DNA of 64,000 nucleotides, from assembly GCA_963733905.1 (NCBI GenBank), contig CAVTEU010000008.1:124001-188000 (forward strand). Reading direction: 5' to 3'. This document shows, piece after piece, positions 47,103 to 57,583 of the stretch (positions within the stretch are counted from its first letter, which is position 1; every line of letters starts with the position of its first letter). The DNA comes from DATADW01 sp963733905 (GTDB lineage Bacteria > Actinomycetota > Acidimicrobiia > Spongiisociales > DATADW01). The notes under the pieces are model-generated. The model was given only the letters and a program-made list of their open reading frames with translations. It made no database searches and had not been told where the DNA came from. The translations under genes were made by a program, and so were the position numbers.

Positions 47103-48104
47103 TCAGTCGCCCAACGTGGCCACCATCACTGCCTTGATGGTGTGCATCCGGTTCTCGGCCTGGTCGAAGACGATCGAGCGCTCCGACTCGAAGACATCGT
47201 CGGTGACCTCCATGCCTTCGAGGCCGTAGTCCTCGAAGATCTGCTCGCCGACCTTCGTCTCGCGGTTGTGGAAGGCAGGGAGGCAGTGCATGAACTTGAC
47301 CGCTGGGTTCTCCGTCCTCCGGACGACGTCAGCGTTCACCTGGTACGGCTTCAGGAGTTCGATCCGTTCAGCCCACACACCGGGATCCTCACCCATGGAC
47401 ACCCAGACATCGGTGTAGAGGTAGTCGACAGCCCGCACACCCTCGTCGACATCCTCGGTGAGGGTGAGCCTGGCCCCGGTCTCCTCGGCGATGGCCCGGC
47501 ACGTCTTCACCAGCTCGTCTGCCGGCCATAGATGCTCCGGAGCGCACAACCGGACATCCATTCCGAACTTGCACCCGCCGACCATGAGCGAGTTGCCCAT
47601 GTTGTTGCGGGCATCGCCCAGATAGCAGAAGGCGATCTCCGACAGGTGCTTGTCGGAGTGCTCTGTCATCGTCAGGACATCGGCCAGGATCTGCGTGGGG
47701 TGGAACTCGGTGGTGAGCCCGTTCCATACCGGCACACCGGCATGTTCGGCCAGCGTCTCGACGGTCTCCTGTCCGAAGCCGCGGTACTCGATCCCGTCGA
47801 ACGTCCGGCCGAGTACCCGAGCCGTGTCCTTCATCGACTCCTTGTGCCCGATCTGGCTGCCCGAAGGCTCCAGGTAGGTGACGTGGGCTCCCTGGTCGTG
47901 CGCAGCCACCTCGAAGGCGGTCCTCGTCCGGGTGGACGTCTTCTCGAAGATCAGCGCGATGTTCTTACCCTGTAGTCGCTGCTGCTCGTATCCGCCGTAC
48001 TTGGCAGCCTTCAACTCGGCGGAGAGCTTCAGCAGGAAGCGCATCTCCGCCGGGGTGAAGTCGAGCTCCTTTACGAAGCTTCGATTGCGAAGATTGAACG
48101 CCAT
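47103..48104 (-). CDS. arcB: Ornithine carbamoyltransferase
   Basis: 333 residues, unbroken. In this operon it should work in the catabolic direction, citrulline plus phosphate to ornithine and carbamoyl phosphate. The carbamoyl-phosphate motif is EKTSTRTRTAFEVA, followed by LTTEFHPTQILADVLTM, AFCYLGDARNNMGNSLMVGG, YTDVWVSMGED and KFMHCLPAFHNRETKVG. The N-terminus MAFNLRNRSFVKELDFTPAE is typical of bacterial OTCases. ATG 48104 follows a ggaggag site. By sequence alone an anabolic ArgF cannot be excluded. Confidence 0.93.
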   Translation of the reverse strand: MAFNLRNRSFVKELDFTPAEMRFLLKLSAELKAAKYGGYEQQRLQGKNIALIFEKTSTRTRTAFEVAAHDQGAHVTYLEPSGSQIGHKESMKDTARVLGRTFDGIEYRGFGQETVETLAEHAGVPVWNGLTTEFHPTQILADVLTMTEHSDKHLSEIAFCYLGDARNNMGNSLMVGGCKFGMDVRLCAPEHLWPADELVKTCRAIAEETGARLTLTEDVDEGVRAVDYLYTDVWVSMGEDPGVWAERIELLKPYQVNADVVRRTENPAVKFMHCLPAFHNRETKVGEQIFEDYGLEGMEVTDDVFESERSIVFDQAENRMHTIKAVMVATLGD

Positions 48105-48117
48105 GTGCGTGCTCCTC

Positions 48118-50897
48118 CTAACTCACGGCAACTGCCGGGCGTGGCGCCCCCTGGGCGCGTTCCCTTCGTCGGATCACGAACTTGATCAACTCCTCGATGA
48201 CGACGAGCGTCGCCGCCAACCCGACGCACATCGCCCATTGGGACAAGCTGAGATCGACGGTTCCGACTATCCGCTGCAGGAAGCCGATAGTCGTGACCGC
48301 GATGATCGCCAAGAGTGCGATGCCGTAACGACGGAGTTGCGTCGCTCCAGGTAGCAGGCTCCGATCGAAGATCGTGTTTCGCTGGTCGCGCGCCAGGTAC
48401 CCGGCGGCAAGGTGGAAGACGGACAGCGTGGTGAGCAGCATGGTGTTGGCTACGGCTGGCCCGAACATCGGCTCGGCCCACTGGTAGGCGACCAGCGAGC
48501 CCACAGTCATCACGAATCCCTGGACGCAGAGTCGGACCCAGTTGGTCCTCGAAAGGACCGGTGCCCCGACCGGGCGGGGAGCACGATCCATCAGCCCGAC
48601 GGAGGGCACGTCGAAACCGAGCGCGATTGCGATCGGGATGTCGACGACCATGTTCAGCCACAGGATCTGCAGCGGGTTGAGTGGGATCCCGCCGGCTATG
48701 GCGAAGACGCCGGCGGCGATGAAGAGGGCGATATAGGCGACCAGGGTCGACATCTGAAAACGCAGGTACTTGAGCAGGTTGTCGTACAGACCCCGGCCGT
48801 ACTCGACCGCGTTCACGATCGTGGCGAAGTTGTCGTCGGTGAGGATCATCACCGCCGCCTCTTTGGAGACCTCGGTGCCGGTGATGCCCATGGCGACGCC
48901 GATATCGGCTGCCTTCAGTGCGGGAGCGTCGTTGACGCCATCGCCGGTCATGGCCACGATGTTGCCGGTCTCCTGGAGCATGCGGACAAGACGGATCTTG
49001 TCCTCGGGAGCCACTCGTGCCACCACACCGATGTTCCCGAGCTGTGCCTTCAGCTCGTCGTCGCTCATCGCGGCGAACGCGGTGCCGGTGATCGCTTGTC
49101 CTTCGATCCCGAGCTCCTTGGCGATGGCTCCGGCGGTGGTGGCGTGGTCTCCGGTGATCATCCGAACCCGAATCCCCGCCTGTTTGCATTCAGCGATCGC
49201 AGCCTTCGCTTCAGACCGGGGAGGATCGACGATTCCGACCATCGCCAGCAGGGTGAGGTCATCCACGAGTTCGATGAGGTTGCTGTCGCCATCAAATGAC
49301 GACGGATCGAAGTCCTTCTGGGCAACCACCATGACACGCTGGCCGGCCTCAGCCATCGCATCGTTCGCTTCGGATGCCAGGTGACGGTTGTCGTCGGATA
49401 CCGGGACGATGGACCCGTCCGGAGCCAGATAGGAACCCGCCCGCGAGATCAGGACATCGGGCGCTCCCTTGACATAGCAGCGGACCACCGGGGTGCCATC
49501 CGCCCCCTTCATCTCGTGGAACGTCGCCATGAACTTGTACTCCGAGTCGAATGGAACTTCGGCGACACGGGGATAGGTCTGGCGTGTGGTCTCTATGTCG
49601 AGCCCACCCTTGGCCCCGAGCACGATGAGGGCGCCCTCGGTGGGATCGCCGATCAGGCTGTCGCCGTCCAAGACGGCATCGGCACAGAGCACCATCGGAA
49701 GGAGGTAGGGATCGAGGTCGAAGTGCTCGCCCCCGACGTGTTTGATCTCGCCGTCGATTCCGTATCCCTCGCCGGAGACGGTGAACCGGTTCTGACCGGG
49801 GATGGCCATCTCTCGGGCCGTCATCTTGTTCAAGGTCAGCGTGCCCGTCTTGTCGGAGCAGATCGCCGATGTAGAACCGAGGGTCTCAACGGCCGGAAGC
49901 CGCTTGACGATCGCGTTGCGGTTTGCGATCTCCGCGTTCCGATCGAGAGCAGCGCGGTGACGACCGCCGGGAGCCCGGTCGGGATGGCGGCGACCGCCAG
50001 CGCAACACCGGTGATGAAGAGGGTGTCGAAGGACTCGCCTCGCACCAATCCCAGGATTACGACAAGAACCAACGCGATGCCGGCGATCGTTGCGATGATC
50101 TTGGAGAGACCGTCGAGCTGCTTCTGCAGCGGCGTCTTTTCCGCTTCGGTGCTGGCGAGGAGATCTGCGATGTGCCCGATCTCCGTATCCATGCCGGTCG
50201 CGGTGACGATCATCTCGCCCCGCCCCCGGGTGACCGAGGTGTTCATGTAGGCGACGCAGGTCCGGTCTCCTAGCGGTACTTCGTCCCCGGTCACCGGTTC
50301 GGTGCTCTTGGCGACCGGCAGACTCTCCCCGGTCAATGCCGCTTCCTCGATCTCGAGGTTGGCGGCGAGCGTGATTCGGCTGTCGGCGGGGACGACGTTT
50401 CCGGCCTCGACCAGCACCACGTCACCGGGCACCAGCTCGCCGGCATCGATTTCGAGCACCTGGCCGTCACGCCGAACACGGGCGATCGTCTTCATCATCT
50501 GGGCGAGCGCCTTGACGCTCTCCTCGGCCTTCGCCTCCTGATGGAGGCCCATCACGGCGTTGAAGAGGGTGAGACCGGCCAGCACCACCGTCGTGCCCGT
50601 ATCCCCGGTGACGATCTGATTGATCACCGCCGCTGCCAGCAGCACGATCTGCATGAAATCCTCGTACTGCCGGAGGAATGCCTGGAAGCCCGACTCCTTC
50701 TTCGCCCCGGTCAGTTGGTTCGGGCCGTATTGCTGTAGGCGGCGTTGCACCTCTTCGGCGCTGAGACCTCGACCGACGTCAACACCCAATGTTGCGGCCA
50801 CCGCCTCCGCTTCGAACAGATGCGGCAACGGAGCAGAAGCGCTGACCGCAGTTCCTTCGACTGGTGTCGCTGTCACGTCGGGGCCGCCGCTACTCAT
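48118..50897 (-). CDS. P-type cation-transporting ATPase (P2, Ca2+/Na+-type)
   Basis: About 925-residue ion pump. The N-terminal cation-ATPase domain (LGVDVGRGLSAEEVQRRLQQ, YGPNQLTGAKKESGFQAFLR) is followed by the actuator with LTGESLPVAKS, the M4 motif VAAIPTGLPAVVTALL (PEGLP form altered to PTGLP), the phosphorylation motif CSDKTGTLTLNKMTAREM, KGAPDVLISRAG, MITGDHATTAGAIAKELG, MTGDGVNDAPALKAADIGVA and the C-terminal cation-ATPase helices. One frame shift near 49945. This is the subtype II pattern of Ca2+ or Na+/K+ pumps; the ion is not certain. It is the first gene of the arginine deiminase run (ATG 50897 after ggagga), 13 bp before arcB. Confidence 0.85.
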
Positions 50898-51230
50898 CGA
50901 TCCTCCGTTCGACTTCAAACATTTCGATCCCATCCACCGGTGCAATGAGGGATTGACTGCCGCATCTTATGTCGAGGTGGCGACCCGGTCCCCCGGCTGA
51001 GCACGTTCATCGGCGCAGACAGAGCGCTCCTCGTCTGGGCTCCGCTCCGCGGCGAGGTCGATCCCGCGCTCTCCGAGGAAGACCGGGTATCGGCGGGGAC
51101 GCCGAACGCTTCGGCGGGCCTGCAATGGCGCGCCGGGATCTCGATGAGGCGACCCGCGCCCCTGGTGCCTCACATTCCGGCCGGCCCACTTCATGATCGA
51201 CTCGAGCCGCCAGTCACCCTCGATGGATGA
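50898..51230. other. Upstream region of the P-type ATPase/arginine operon; no gene recognised
   Basis: Several short open frames overlap here on both strands without family features. The operon promoter should lie within the first 100 bp; no good -35/-10 pair was found, only a TAAGAT-like -10 candidate on the minus strand near 50966. Confidence 0.4.
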
Positions 51231-51536
51231 TCAGGCGAGAATTCGGGCCTTCTGGATGGCGAACTCCTCCTCGGTGAGGATGCCCTGGGCCTTGAGCTCG
51301 CCGAGTTCGCGCAGCTGGGCCAGGGTGTCCTCGGTGCCAGCGGACGGGGCATATTGCGGTGCCGGCTGCGGGGGCGGAGCGACCGCCTGGTCGTAGGCCT
51401 GCTGGCGATCTGCGTAGATCTGCGCATCCCGGTCTGCGTAGCGCTCGGCCTGCCGGCGCTGGACCCGGCCACTGACTGCGGTCGCCGTACCGGCGACGAC
51501 GGCGGTGCGCGCTATCCCGCGCATAAGTCCTGGCAT
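51231..51536 (-). CDS. SHOCT-domain small protein
   Basis: 101 residues. An N-terminal Ala/Arg-rich segment (MPGLMRGIARTAVVAGTATA), a QR/Y/D-rich middle and a Pro/Gln linker lead to a C-terminal SHOCT motif: EDTLAQLRELGELKAQGILT and EEEFAIQKARILA. SHOCT is a short C-terminal helix pair of unknown function, common in stress and membrane proteins. It lies 12 bp after the DUF6325 gene in the same direction. Confidence 0.75.
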   Translation of the reverse strand: MPGLMRGIARTAVVAGTATAVSGRVQRRQAERYADRDAQIYADRQQAYDQAVAPPPQPAPQYAPSAGTEDTLAQLRELGELKAQGILTEEEFAIQKARILA

Positions 51537-51548
51537 TGCTTTCTCCTC

Positions 51549-51984
51549 TCAGTCGGCCGCCTCGGCGGCATCGAGTGCGTCCATGATTTCCTGTGCGGAG
51601 AGGCGGGCGGTGGCGACCATCTCGCCATCCTCACCTCGAGCCGCGGCCACAAATGGGATCGCCCATGCGTTCTCGTAGACCAACACCGCGGCCGCTTTCC
51701 CCGGTTCGAGTACCCCGGCGGCCTCGACCACGTCATCCGTCGTCAGCAGCCCCGAGCGGGCTCCCGAGAACTTGGCGAGTGCCGGAGAGCGGCCCATCGG
51801 ATGACAGGTCGACCTCGGTGCACGAGCCGTCGGCATCGGTGGTGACGACCATCAGGTCGTACAGCCGCACCGTCTCGCTGTCGACGAGATCGCCAAGTGC
51901 CGTGGCGGTATTGGCGCCTTCGGCACCGCTGGGAAACTCGATGACGATCACATCGATTGGCCCGTAGGCGTCGGGCTTGGTCAT
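51549..51984 (-). CDS. DUF6325-family protein
   Basis: About 143 residues, cytosolic. It starts MTKPDAYGPIDVIVIEFPSG, then ALGDLVDSETVRLYDLMVVT and VDLSSDG; after a frame shift near 51795 it continues SGLLTTDDVVEAAGVLEPGK, AAAVLVYENAWAIPFVAAAR and LSAQEIMDALDAAE. This is the pattern of the DUF6325/DUF1269-like proteins, often beside SHOCT genes in actinobacteria. Function unknown. Confidence 0.7.
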
Positions 51985-52049
51985 TACTCCTCCTAGATCA
52001 GGGCCGGTGTCCCCCTTGCCCAGGTCGACTTGTTCGTGGACAGCCTGTT

Positions 52050-52463
52050 TCAGGCGAGGACCTTGGCCTTCTGGGCGGCGAACTCCTCGGCGGTGATGAC
52101 CCCCGAGTCCCTCAACTGTGCCAGCTTGGTCAGTTCCTCAGCCGTCGAGGCGCCACCGGTCGAGCTCACCTCCTGGATGTACTGGCGTGTTGCCTTCTCC
52201 TGCTCAGCCGCCTGAGCGATGGCACGCTCCTGCATCGACTTCCCCCGGGCGATCAGATACACCAGCACACCGAGGTAGGGGAGGATGATCACGAACAGCA
52301 CCCAGAGCGCCTTGCCCCACCCCGACAGGTCGTGGCTGCGGAAGATGTCGGCGAAGACGACGATCAGCAACCAGATCCAGATGAAGAACAGGAAGAACCA
52401 CAACATCGCCCAGAACACTTGGCCACAGGTTTTCCATCCAAGGTCTCCTTCCAAAGAGCCCAT
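52050..52463 (-). CDS. PLDc_N and SHOCT domain membrane protein
   Basis: 137 residues. Two helices in VFWAMLWFFLFFIWIWLLIV and LWVLFVIILPYLGVLVYLIA form the PLDc_N domain, followed by a charged linker (RGKSMQERAIAQAAEQEKAT) and a C-terminal SHOCT motif, LTKLAQLRDSGVITAEEFAA. It is probably anchored in the membrane with a cytosolic tail. It forms a same-strand group with the DUF6325 and SHOCT genes. Role unknown. Confidence 0.8.
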   Translation of the reverse strand: MGSLEGDLGWKTCGQVFWAMLWFFLFFIWIWLLIVVFADIFRSHDLSGWGKALWVLFVIILPYLGVLVYLIARGKSMQERAIAQAAEQEKATRQYIQEVSSTGGASTAEELTKLAQLRDSGVITAEEFAAQKAKVLA

Positions 52464-52789
52464 CGCTCCCGCCGGAACGTCTCACAGCACGGGACGCGTG
52501 TCACCACCCTCTGGGTGGTGGTTTGGTCATCCCGTTTCAACGTAGCGTAGATATCAGCGCCTCGGGACGATAAGTCGGGTGCATGCAGCGACTCGAGGAG
52601 CGCCGAGTCCGTACCGCCGCGATCGATTGCTGGTTCCGCAAGTGTCCACCCGCTCCCGGCTGTTGCGGCCCGCGGCATCCCGTTCACCACCGAGAGGGCT
52701 GGCGGCCGCGAATCACCCACTGCAGGGTGGTGCGGTCCAGATCGGTATGGTGTTTGGTGACCCGCCGAACCGGCGACGAGGAGGTCACC
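52464..52789. other. Intergenic region with one hairpin
   Basis: No supported gene. Short open frames at 52579-52858 have no family features. A hairpin caccaccc-tct-gggtggtg at 52502-52520 followed by gttt is terminator-like on the plus strand. Confidence 0.5.
52502..52520. terminator. Hairpin of possible terminator or regulatory role
   Basis: Perfect 8-bp stem (caccaccc / gggtggtg) with a 3-nt loop, followed on the plus strand by gtttgg. It lies upstream of the minus-strand PLDc_N-SHOCT gene, so for that gene it would be in the promoter region. Confidence 0.4.
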
Positions 52790-53186
52790 ATGTCCGACGT
52801 AAGCCGATGCCGCACGCGATATGCCGATTTTACAAGAGGCACTCGCCATGACAGTTGACAGCTTCGAACGATCCGGTCTCGATGATCGAACCTTCGTGAT
52901 GGTGAGAATTGCCGCTCTCGCCGCCACCGGAGCCAATCCCGCTTCTTGGCTGTTCAATTTGGAGGCCGCCGCCGACAGCGGTGTCAGCATCGAGGACGTG
53001 CAGAGCGTCCTCGTAGCCGTGATGCCGATCATCGGAACGCCGCGAACGGTGGCGGCCATCGGAAACGCAATGCGGGGAATTGGGATGGCTGTCGCCGGCA
53101 TCGGAGATGGACGAAGACGAAGCCTGACCGGCATCGGGTTCATTACGAGGAAGCACGCCGAAATCCGCAGCTGTCATCGATCTTGA
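52790..53186 (+). CDS. Carboxymuconolactone decarboxylase-like (CMD) protein
   Basis: Small alpha-helical protein of the CMD/AhpD superfamily: DRTFVMVRIAALAATGANPA, SWLFNLEAAADSGVSIEDVQ and SVLVAVMPIIGTPRTVAAIG. The CxxC active site of AhpD is absent, so peroxidase activity is unlikely. ATG 52790 has a strong gaggaggt site but needs one base shift to join the frame starting ATG 52821. At the 3' end another shift would give the acidic end EMDEDEA with stop 53127 instead of 53186; I find that end more natural. Function unknown. Confidence 0.65.
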
Positions 53187-53197
53187 GGCGAAGGTCC

Positions 53198-54494
53198 TCA
53201 GTCGGTCGAGACTGACGAGTCGCGGCGCCGCTTCCACGCCAGGTCGAGCAAGACGCTCAACGCCAAAATCACCACAATCGCCACCGCTGTAGCCGGTTCC
53301 TCTACCAGAGTCGTGGCAGCGAAGGTCAACAGAACTACAGCGGTGGTGAGGACCCCCACGACCAGGAGCCAGGCAATCGCTCCCGTTTCGGCGCGAACCC
53401 TTATGTGCCCTGCGGTCACCAATGTGAAGACCAGCAAGGCGATCGCACTACCAATCGAGGCGATCGCCGACAGATCGAACCAAACGGCCAATACGATGGC
53501 CGCCAAGGCCGTGATGACCAACCCGGCGGGTGCCCGTCCTGCCAACCGGCGACCCATCAAGGGCGGGAACTGACGGATCGAGGCCATCTGCTCAGACAAC
53601 CCGGCAGCTGGATACAACCCGGCGTTGGTCGCGCCCGCAGTGGCGAATAGGGCGGTCACGCTCATCAACCAGTAGCCCGCCTGACCCAAGACGGGTTCGG
53701 CGGCGACCGCCAAGGCCGTGCCGCCTGATTCGATCACCTCGTCGACCGTGAGGGTTCCGAACACACCCAGCGCCACCGCGACGTAGATGACCGTGGCGAT
53801 GCCCAGCGCCAAGAACACCGCTCGGGGGAGTTGGCGAGCCGGGTCAGACAGATCTTTGGCGGTGAATGTGATGACACCGAATCCAAGAAATGCAAAGAAG
53901 GTCAGTGCAACGCTGGCAACAATGTCACGTAAGGAAGGATATCCGGAGACGGCGAGAAGACCGGGCTCGATGTTCGCCAGTGTGGTTACGGCAAACAGAA
54001 TCAATATCCCGATGACCACAAAGACTACGAGGCTTTGAACCCGCGCCACCGCCTGAGATCCGGCCAAATTGAGTACCGTCATGACCACGACGACCAGCAC
54101 GGCGAAGCCCTTGATCCATCCGGCGCTTCCATCGGTGAACATCGAACTGGCGTAGCTGCCAAACGAAACCGCAACCATGCCAGTGATGATGGCGTTGGTG
54201 GCAAATATCAGCCACGCAATGATCCCAGTGACGTGGCCCTCACCGAACCCCCTCACCACGTATTCGAGGAGCCCACCTGCCGAGGGGTAGCGGGCGCCGA
54301 ACTTCGAAAAGGAGTAACCCTGGAGTCCAGCGATCGCACCTGCGATCAGGAACGAGAGCCAGACCGCGGCACCGGCCACCTCGCCCGGCCGCACCGAGGA
54401 GGGAGAATATTCCCGCACCGACCATGGCCGCCACGCCGATGAACGCCGCCTGGCGGACCGAGAGCCTCGTTGCAGGAGACTCGTCGCTCATCAC
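53198..54494 (-). CDS. APC-family amino acid permease
   Basis: Twelve-helix amino acid/polyamine/organocation transporter of about 430 residues. The N-terminus is LSVRQAAFIGVAAMVGAGIF with the substrate-binding GxG segment of helix 1, then AGAIAGLQGYSFSKFGARYP, SAGGLLEYVVRGFGEGHVTG, SVALTFFAFLGFGVITFTAK (helix 6) and AGATNAGLYPAAGLSEQMAS. One frame shift lies near 54395. It starts at ATG 54494 or 54491 and is divergent from the M20 peptidase, with which it may work in using peptides or amino acids. Confidence 0.85.
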
Positions 54495-54575
54495 TTGCTC
54501 CTATGTCGGGCCGCTGGTTCCACTACGCGAGTCGAATTAGATTTCGAGTCGGCGAATCAAGTCGGAGGAGTGCGC

Positions 54576-55929
54576 ATGGCTGTCGATCGCCCAGATGTCT
54601 CCGAAGTTTCAAGGAAGCTGGAAACCCTTCTCCCAGATCTTATCAGTGATCTCAAGCACCTGACCGCCATTCCCTCGATCGCATTTCCCGGCTACCCAAC
54701 CGAGAAGGTCGTCGAAGCCCACGACTTCATCGTCGGACTGCTGCGCGATATCGGAGTGGAGAAGATAGAGACCATCGACCTTCCCGATACGTCGCCGATA
54801 GTCTTCGCCGAGGTCGAGGGTCGTCCGAATGCGCCGACGGTCCTTCTCTACTCCCACTACGACGTTCAGCCGCCGGGCGACGAGTCGCTCTGGACTCACA
54901 AGCCGTTTGAGCCGGTCGAGGAGGACGGCGTCATCTATGGACGGGGTGTGGCTGACGACAAATCGAACCTGATGGCCCACATCGGCGCCCTGCGCTATTT
55001 CGAGGGCAAGCCGCCGGTCAACCTCAAGATCGTCTTCGAAGGCCAGGAGGAATTCGGCAGCCCGTTTGACTACTACCCACCCACGGACCCGGAGAGGTTC
55101 GCATGTGATGCCATGGTCATCGCCGACATGGGCAACATAAGGCCGGGTGTGCCCACCTTCACCACTGCCCTGCGCGGCGACGCCGAGGTGACGGTGGAGG
55201 TCCGCACGCTTCCCGAGCCCAAGCACAGCGGCGAATACGGAGGTCCAGCGCCGGATGCCCTAATCACGCTGATCCATGCCCTTTCCACGCTTCATGACGA
55301 GCGAGGGAGTCCGGCCGTCGAGGGTCTGCTGCGCGACGAATGGGAAGGCGCACAACCCATAGACGAGGCTCAATATCGCGAAATGGCGGGCTTGGCAGCA
55401 GACAGCCCACTCTTCGGCGTCGGCACTATCGCCGACCGGCTCTGGGCCGGTCCGGCGCTGACCGTGGTCGGGCTCGACGCCCCGCGTACTGAAGGGGCGG
55501 TGCTGGCAGTCGTGCCACAGGCAAAGGCGCTCATCAACATCCGCGTCCATCCACAGCAGAAGGCCAGGGAAGCCCAAGCCGCGGTCATAGAGCATCTCCG
55601 ATGCGATCAAGCCGTTCGGAATCGAGCTCATCGTCGAAGCCCGTCGAGGCAGGCGATGGCTTCGAGACCACGACCGACGGACCGGCCTACGGTGCAGCCC
55701 GGGAGGCTCTTCGCCTGGCATGGGGTCGAGAACCCATCGAGATCGGCAGCGGAGGGGCGATCCCTCTGGTCAGCGGGCTCCAAGCCGCCGTCCGGAGGCT
55801 GAGGTCTTGCTCTTCGGCGCCGAGGACATGCTCTGCAACCTTCACGCTCCCAACGAGCGACTGGTCATCGACGAGTTCCGGAAGACCGTGATCGCGATGG
55901 TCCTGTTCTTCGAGAGGTTCGCCGGTCTA
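54576..55929 (+). CDS. M20-family metallo-dipeptidase
   Basis: Zinc peptidase of the M20 (CNDP/ArgE/DapE-like) family. It has LYSHYDVQPPGDESLW with the first His ligand, YGRGVADDKSNLMAHIGALR with the bridging Asp, VFEGQEEFGSP with the catalytic and ligand Glu pair, and VIADMGNIRPGVPTFTTALR leading to the dimerisation domain. The C-terminal part AREALRLAWGREPIEIGSGG and FGAEDMLCNLHAPNERLVID includes the last His. Frame shifts near 55600 and 55795; the end is approximate. ATG 54576 follows a ggaggag site. Confidence 0.85.
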
Positions 55930-56053
55930 GCACGAGTCCCGATGACGTACTGTGCCGTGCTTGGTCCGCTCCGACGTGACCGCGTTGAGGGGCGTGCATC
56001 GCCTCGACGGCTGCGAACATCGACCCTTGATTCAATCGATCCGAAGGAGCGCC

Positions 56054-57323
56054 ATGACGTGAGGTGGATGGCCCATGGACGCCGATCCCTGGCAGTGCTG
56101 GTGGCTGTCGCCCTGATGATTTCGGCGTGCAACCAGGTCGCCGGCGTGAACACGAGCGAGGGCCCGACACCGAAGCACCGGCGACGACCGAGCGGAGGGA
56201 TCCGGTAGCGGCGGCCGAGGCGCAGGTCGAGGCGGCGGAGGCGGGCGTCACCGAAGCCCAGGACGCCCTGACCGCGGCAGGCGAGCAATTCTGCAGCGAA
56301 GCAACCGGCTACGTAGAAGCGCTCGATCGCTACGGCATGCTGTTCACCGACGAAGTGGCCACGGTCGGCGATGTCACCACCGCCGGCGCCGACCTCGTCG
56401 AGCCGCGCGAGTCGGTGGCGTCTGCGGCCGAAGGCGTCGGCGAAGCCAAGACCGCTCTCGCCGATGCCGAGCAGGAACTCGTCGACGCGCAGGCCGCGCT
56501 GGCGGAGGCGGTCGCCACCGCTTCCAGCGTGCCAACCAATTCGACGACCCCGGGGACGACCACCACGACGACGATCGTGCCGGCGGCCACCATCGAGCGG
56601 GTCCAGCGGGCCGAGGACGATCTGGCCCAGACCGCCAGGGGCATCACGGATGCGACCCCGCTGGCGGAGGCGACGGCCGAGTACAACTCGGCCGCCTTCG
56701 CACTCCAAATCGCCTGGCTGAGACTGCTCTCCGACGCCGGTTGCCTCAGCGACGAACAGCAGGCCGAGGGCGTCGCCCAGGTGACCGCCTACACGACGAC
56801 GCTGCAGACCGAGTTGCAGCAGGTGGGCTACTACGAGGACGAGATCGACGGGATCTACGGCCCGCAGACCGTCGAGGGGGTGAAGCGGCTGCAGGCCGAC
56901 AGCGGGTTGCGCCAGACCGGATTCGTGGACCGGGCGACCGCCCAGGCGCTCGACGACCTGTTGGCTGAGCTCGGGGAAGAGGCGGCGGCTGCGGAGATGA
57001 CGCACACCGCGGCGGTGCAGACCGTGCTCACTCTGACCGGTCACTGGACCGGGCCCATCGACGGAGAGTGGACCGAAGAGCTCACCGCCGCACTCCAGGC
57101 GTTCCAGACGGAACTCGGCGTCGAGCCCACCGGGGAGGTCGATGCCGCCACCCTGGCCGCCTTCCAGCAGGCCATCGCCGCCCTCGAGGGCTTGTTGACG
57201 ACCACCACGCTGCCGGCCACGACCATCCCCTCAACGCCCACGACGACCCCGCCGCCGGCCACGACGATCCCCCCGCCGGCCACGACCATCGCACCGCCGG
57301 CCACCACCGCCCCACCCGGCTGA
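56054..57323 (+). CDS. Lipoprotein with two peptidoglycan-binding domains
   Basis: The signal sequence with lipobox (SLAVLVAVALMISAC) makes it a membrane-anchored lipoprotein. A long Ala/Glu-rich coiled coil follows (AAAEAQVEAAEAGVTEAQDA, GEAKTALADAEQELVDAQAA), interrupted by a short Thr-rich stretch. Two PG_binding_1 domains come next: LQQVGYYEDEIDGIYGPQTV with VKRLQADSGL, and LTLTGHWTGPIDGEWTEELT with LQAFQTELGV. The tail is Thr/Pro-rich (PPPATT repeats). ATG 56054 is at the right distance from gaaggag but needs one base to join; GTG 56059 and ATG 56068 are in frame. A second shift is near 56163. Probably a cell-wall-binding envelope protein. Confidence 0.78.
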
Positions 57324-57583
57324 GAAGGCGCCAATCGGCACTCGGGATCGGCGCTCGGGAGCAGGGACGCACGGTGGTGTCCAGGTCGCAGACGATCGGT
57401 TGCAGGCTGCGGGCCGGCGATATATCGTGTCCGGTCTCTCGCAATCGATTGCTGAGCATCGAAGCGGAGATGGCAACTGGCCAGCGGAGGATCGGTGTAA
57501 TCCCTTGCCGGGACGGGATACCACCGGTCGGCAGCCTGCGGACTTCATGGTTGCGGCGACCTCTTCGGAGGTAGATCAAGGCG
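57324..57583. other. Intergenic region before the oligopeptide-type ATPases
   Basis: About 260 bp with no gene. The upstream control region of the ABC ATPase genes should be here; no clear promoter, riboswitch or operator was recognised. Confidence 0.4.

Noticed and set aside
51007..51194. Small genes on both strands in 50967-51196
   Set aside because: Overlapping open frames in Arg/Pro-rich sequence without family features or a ribosome-binding site.
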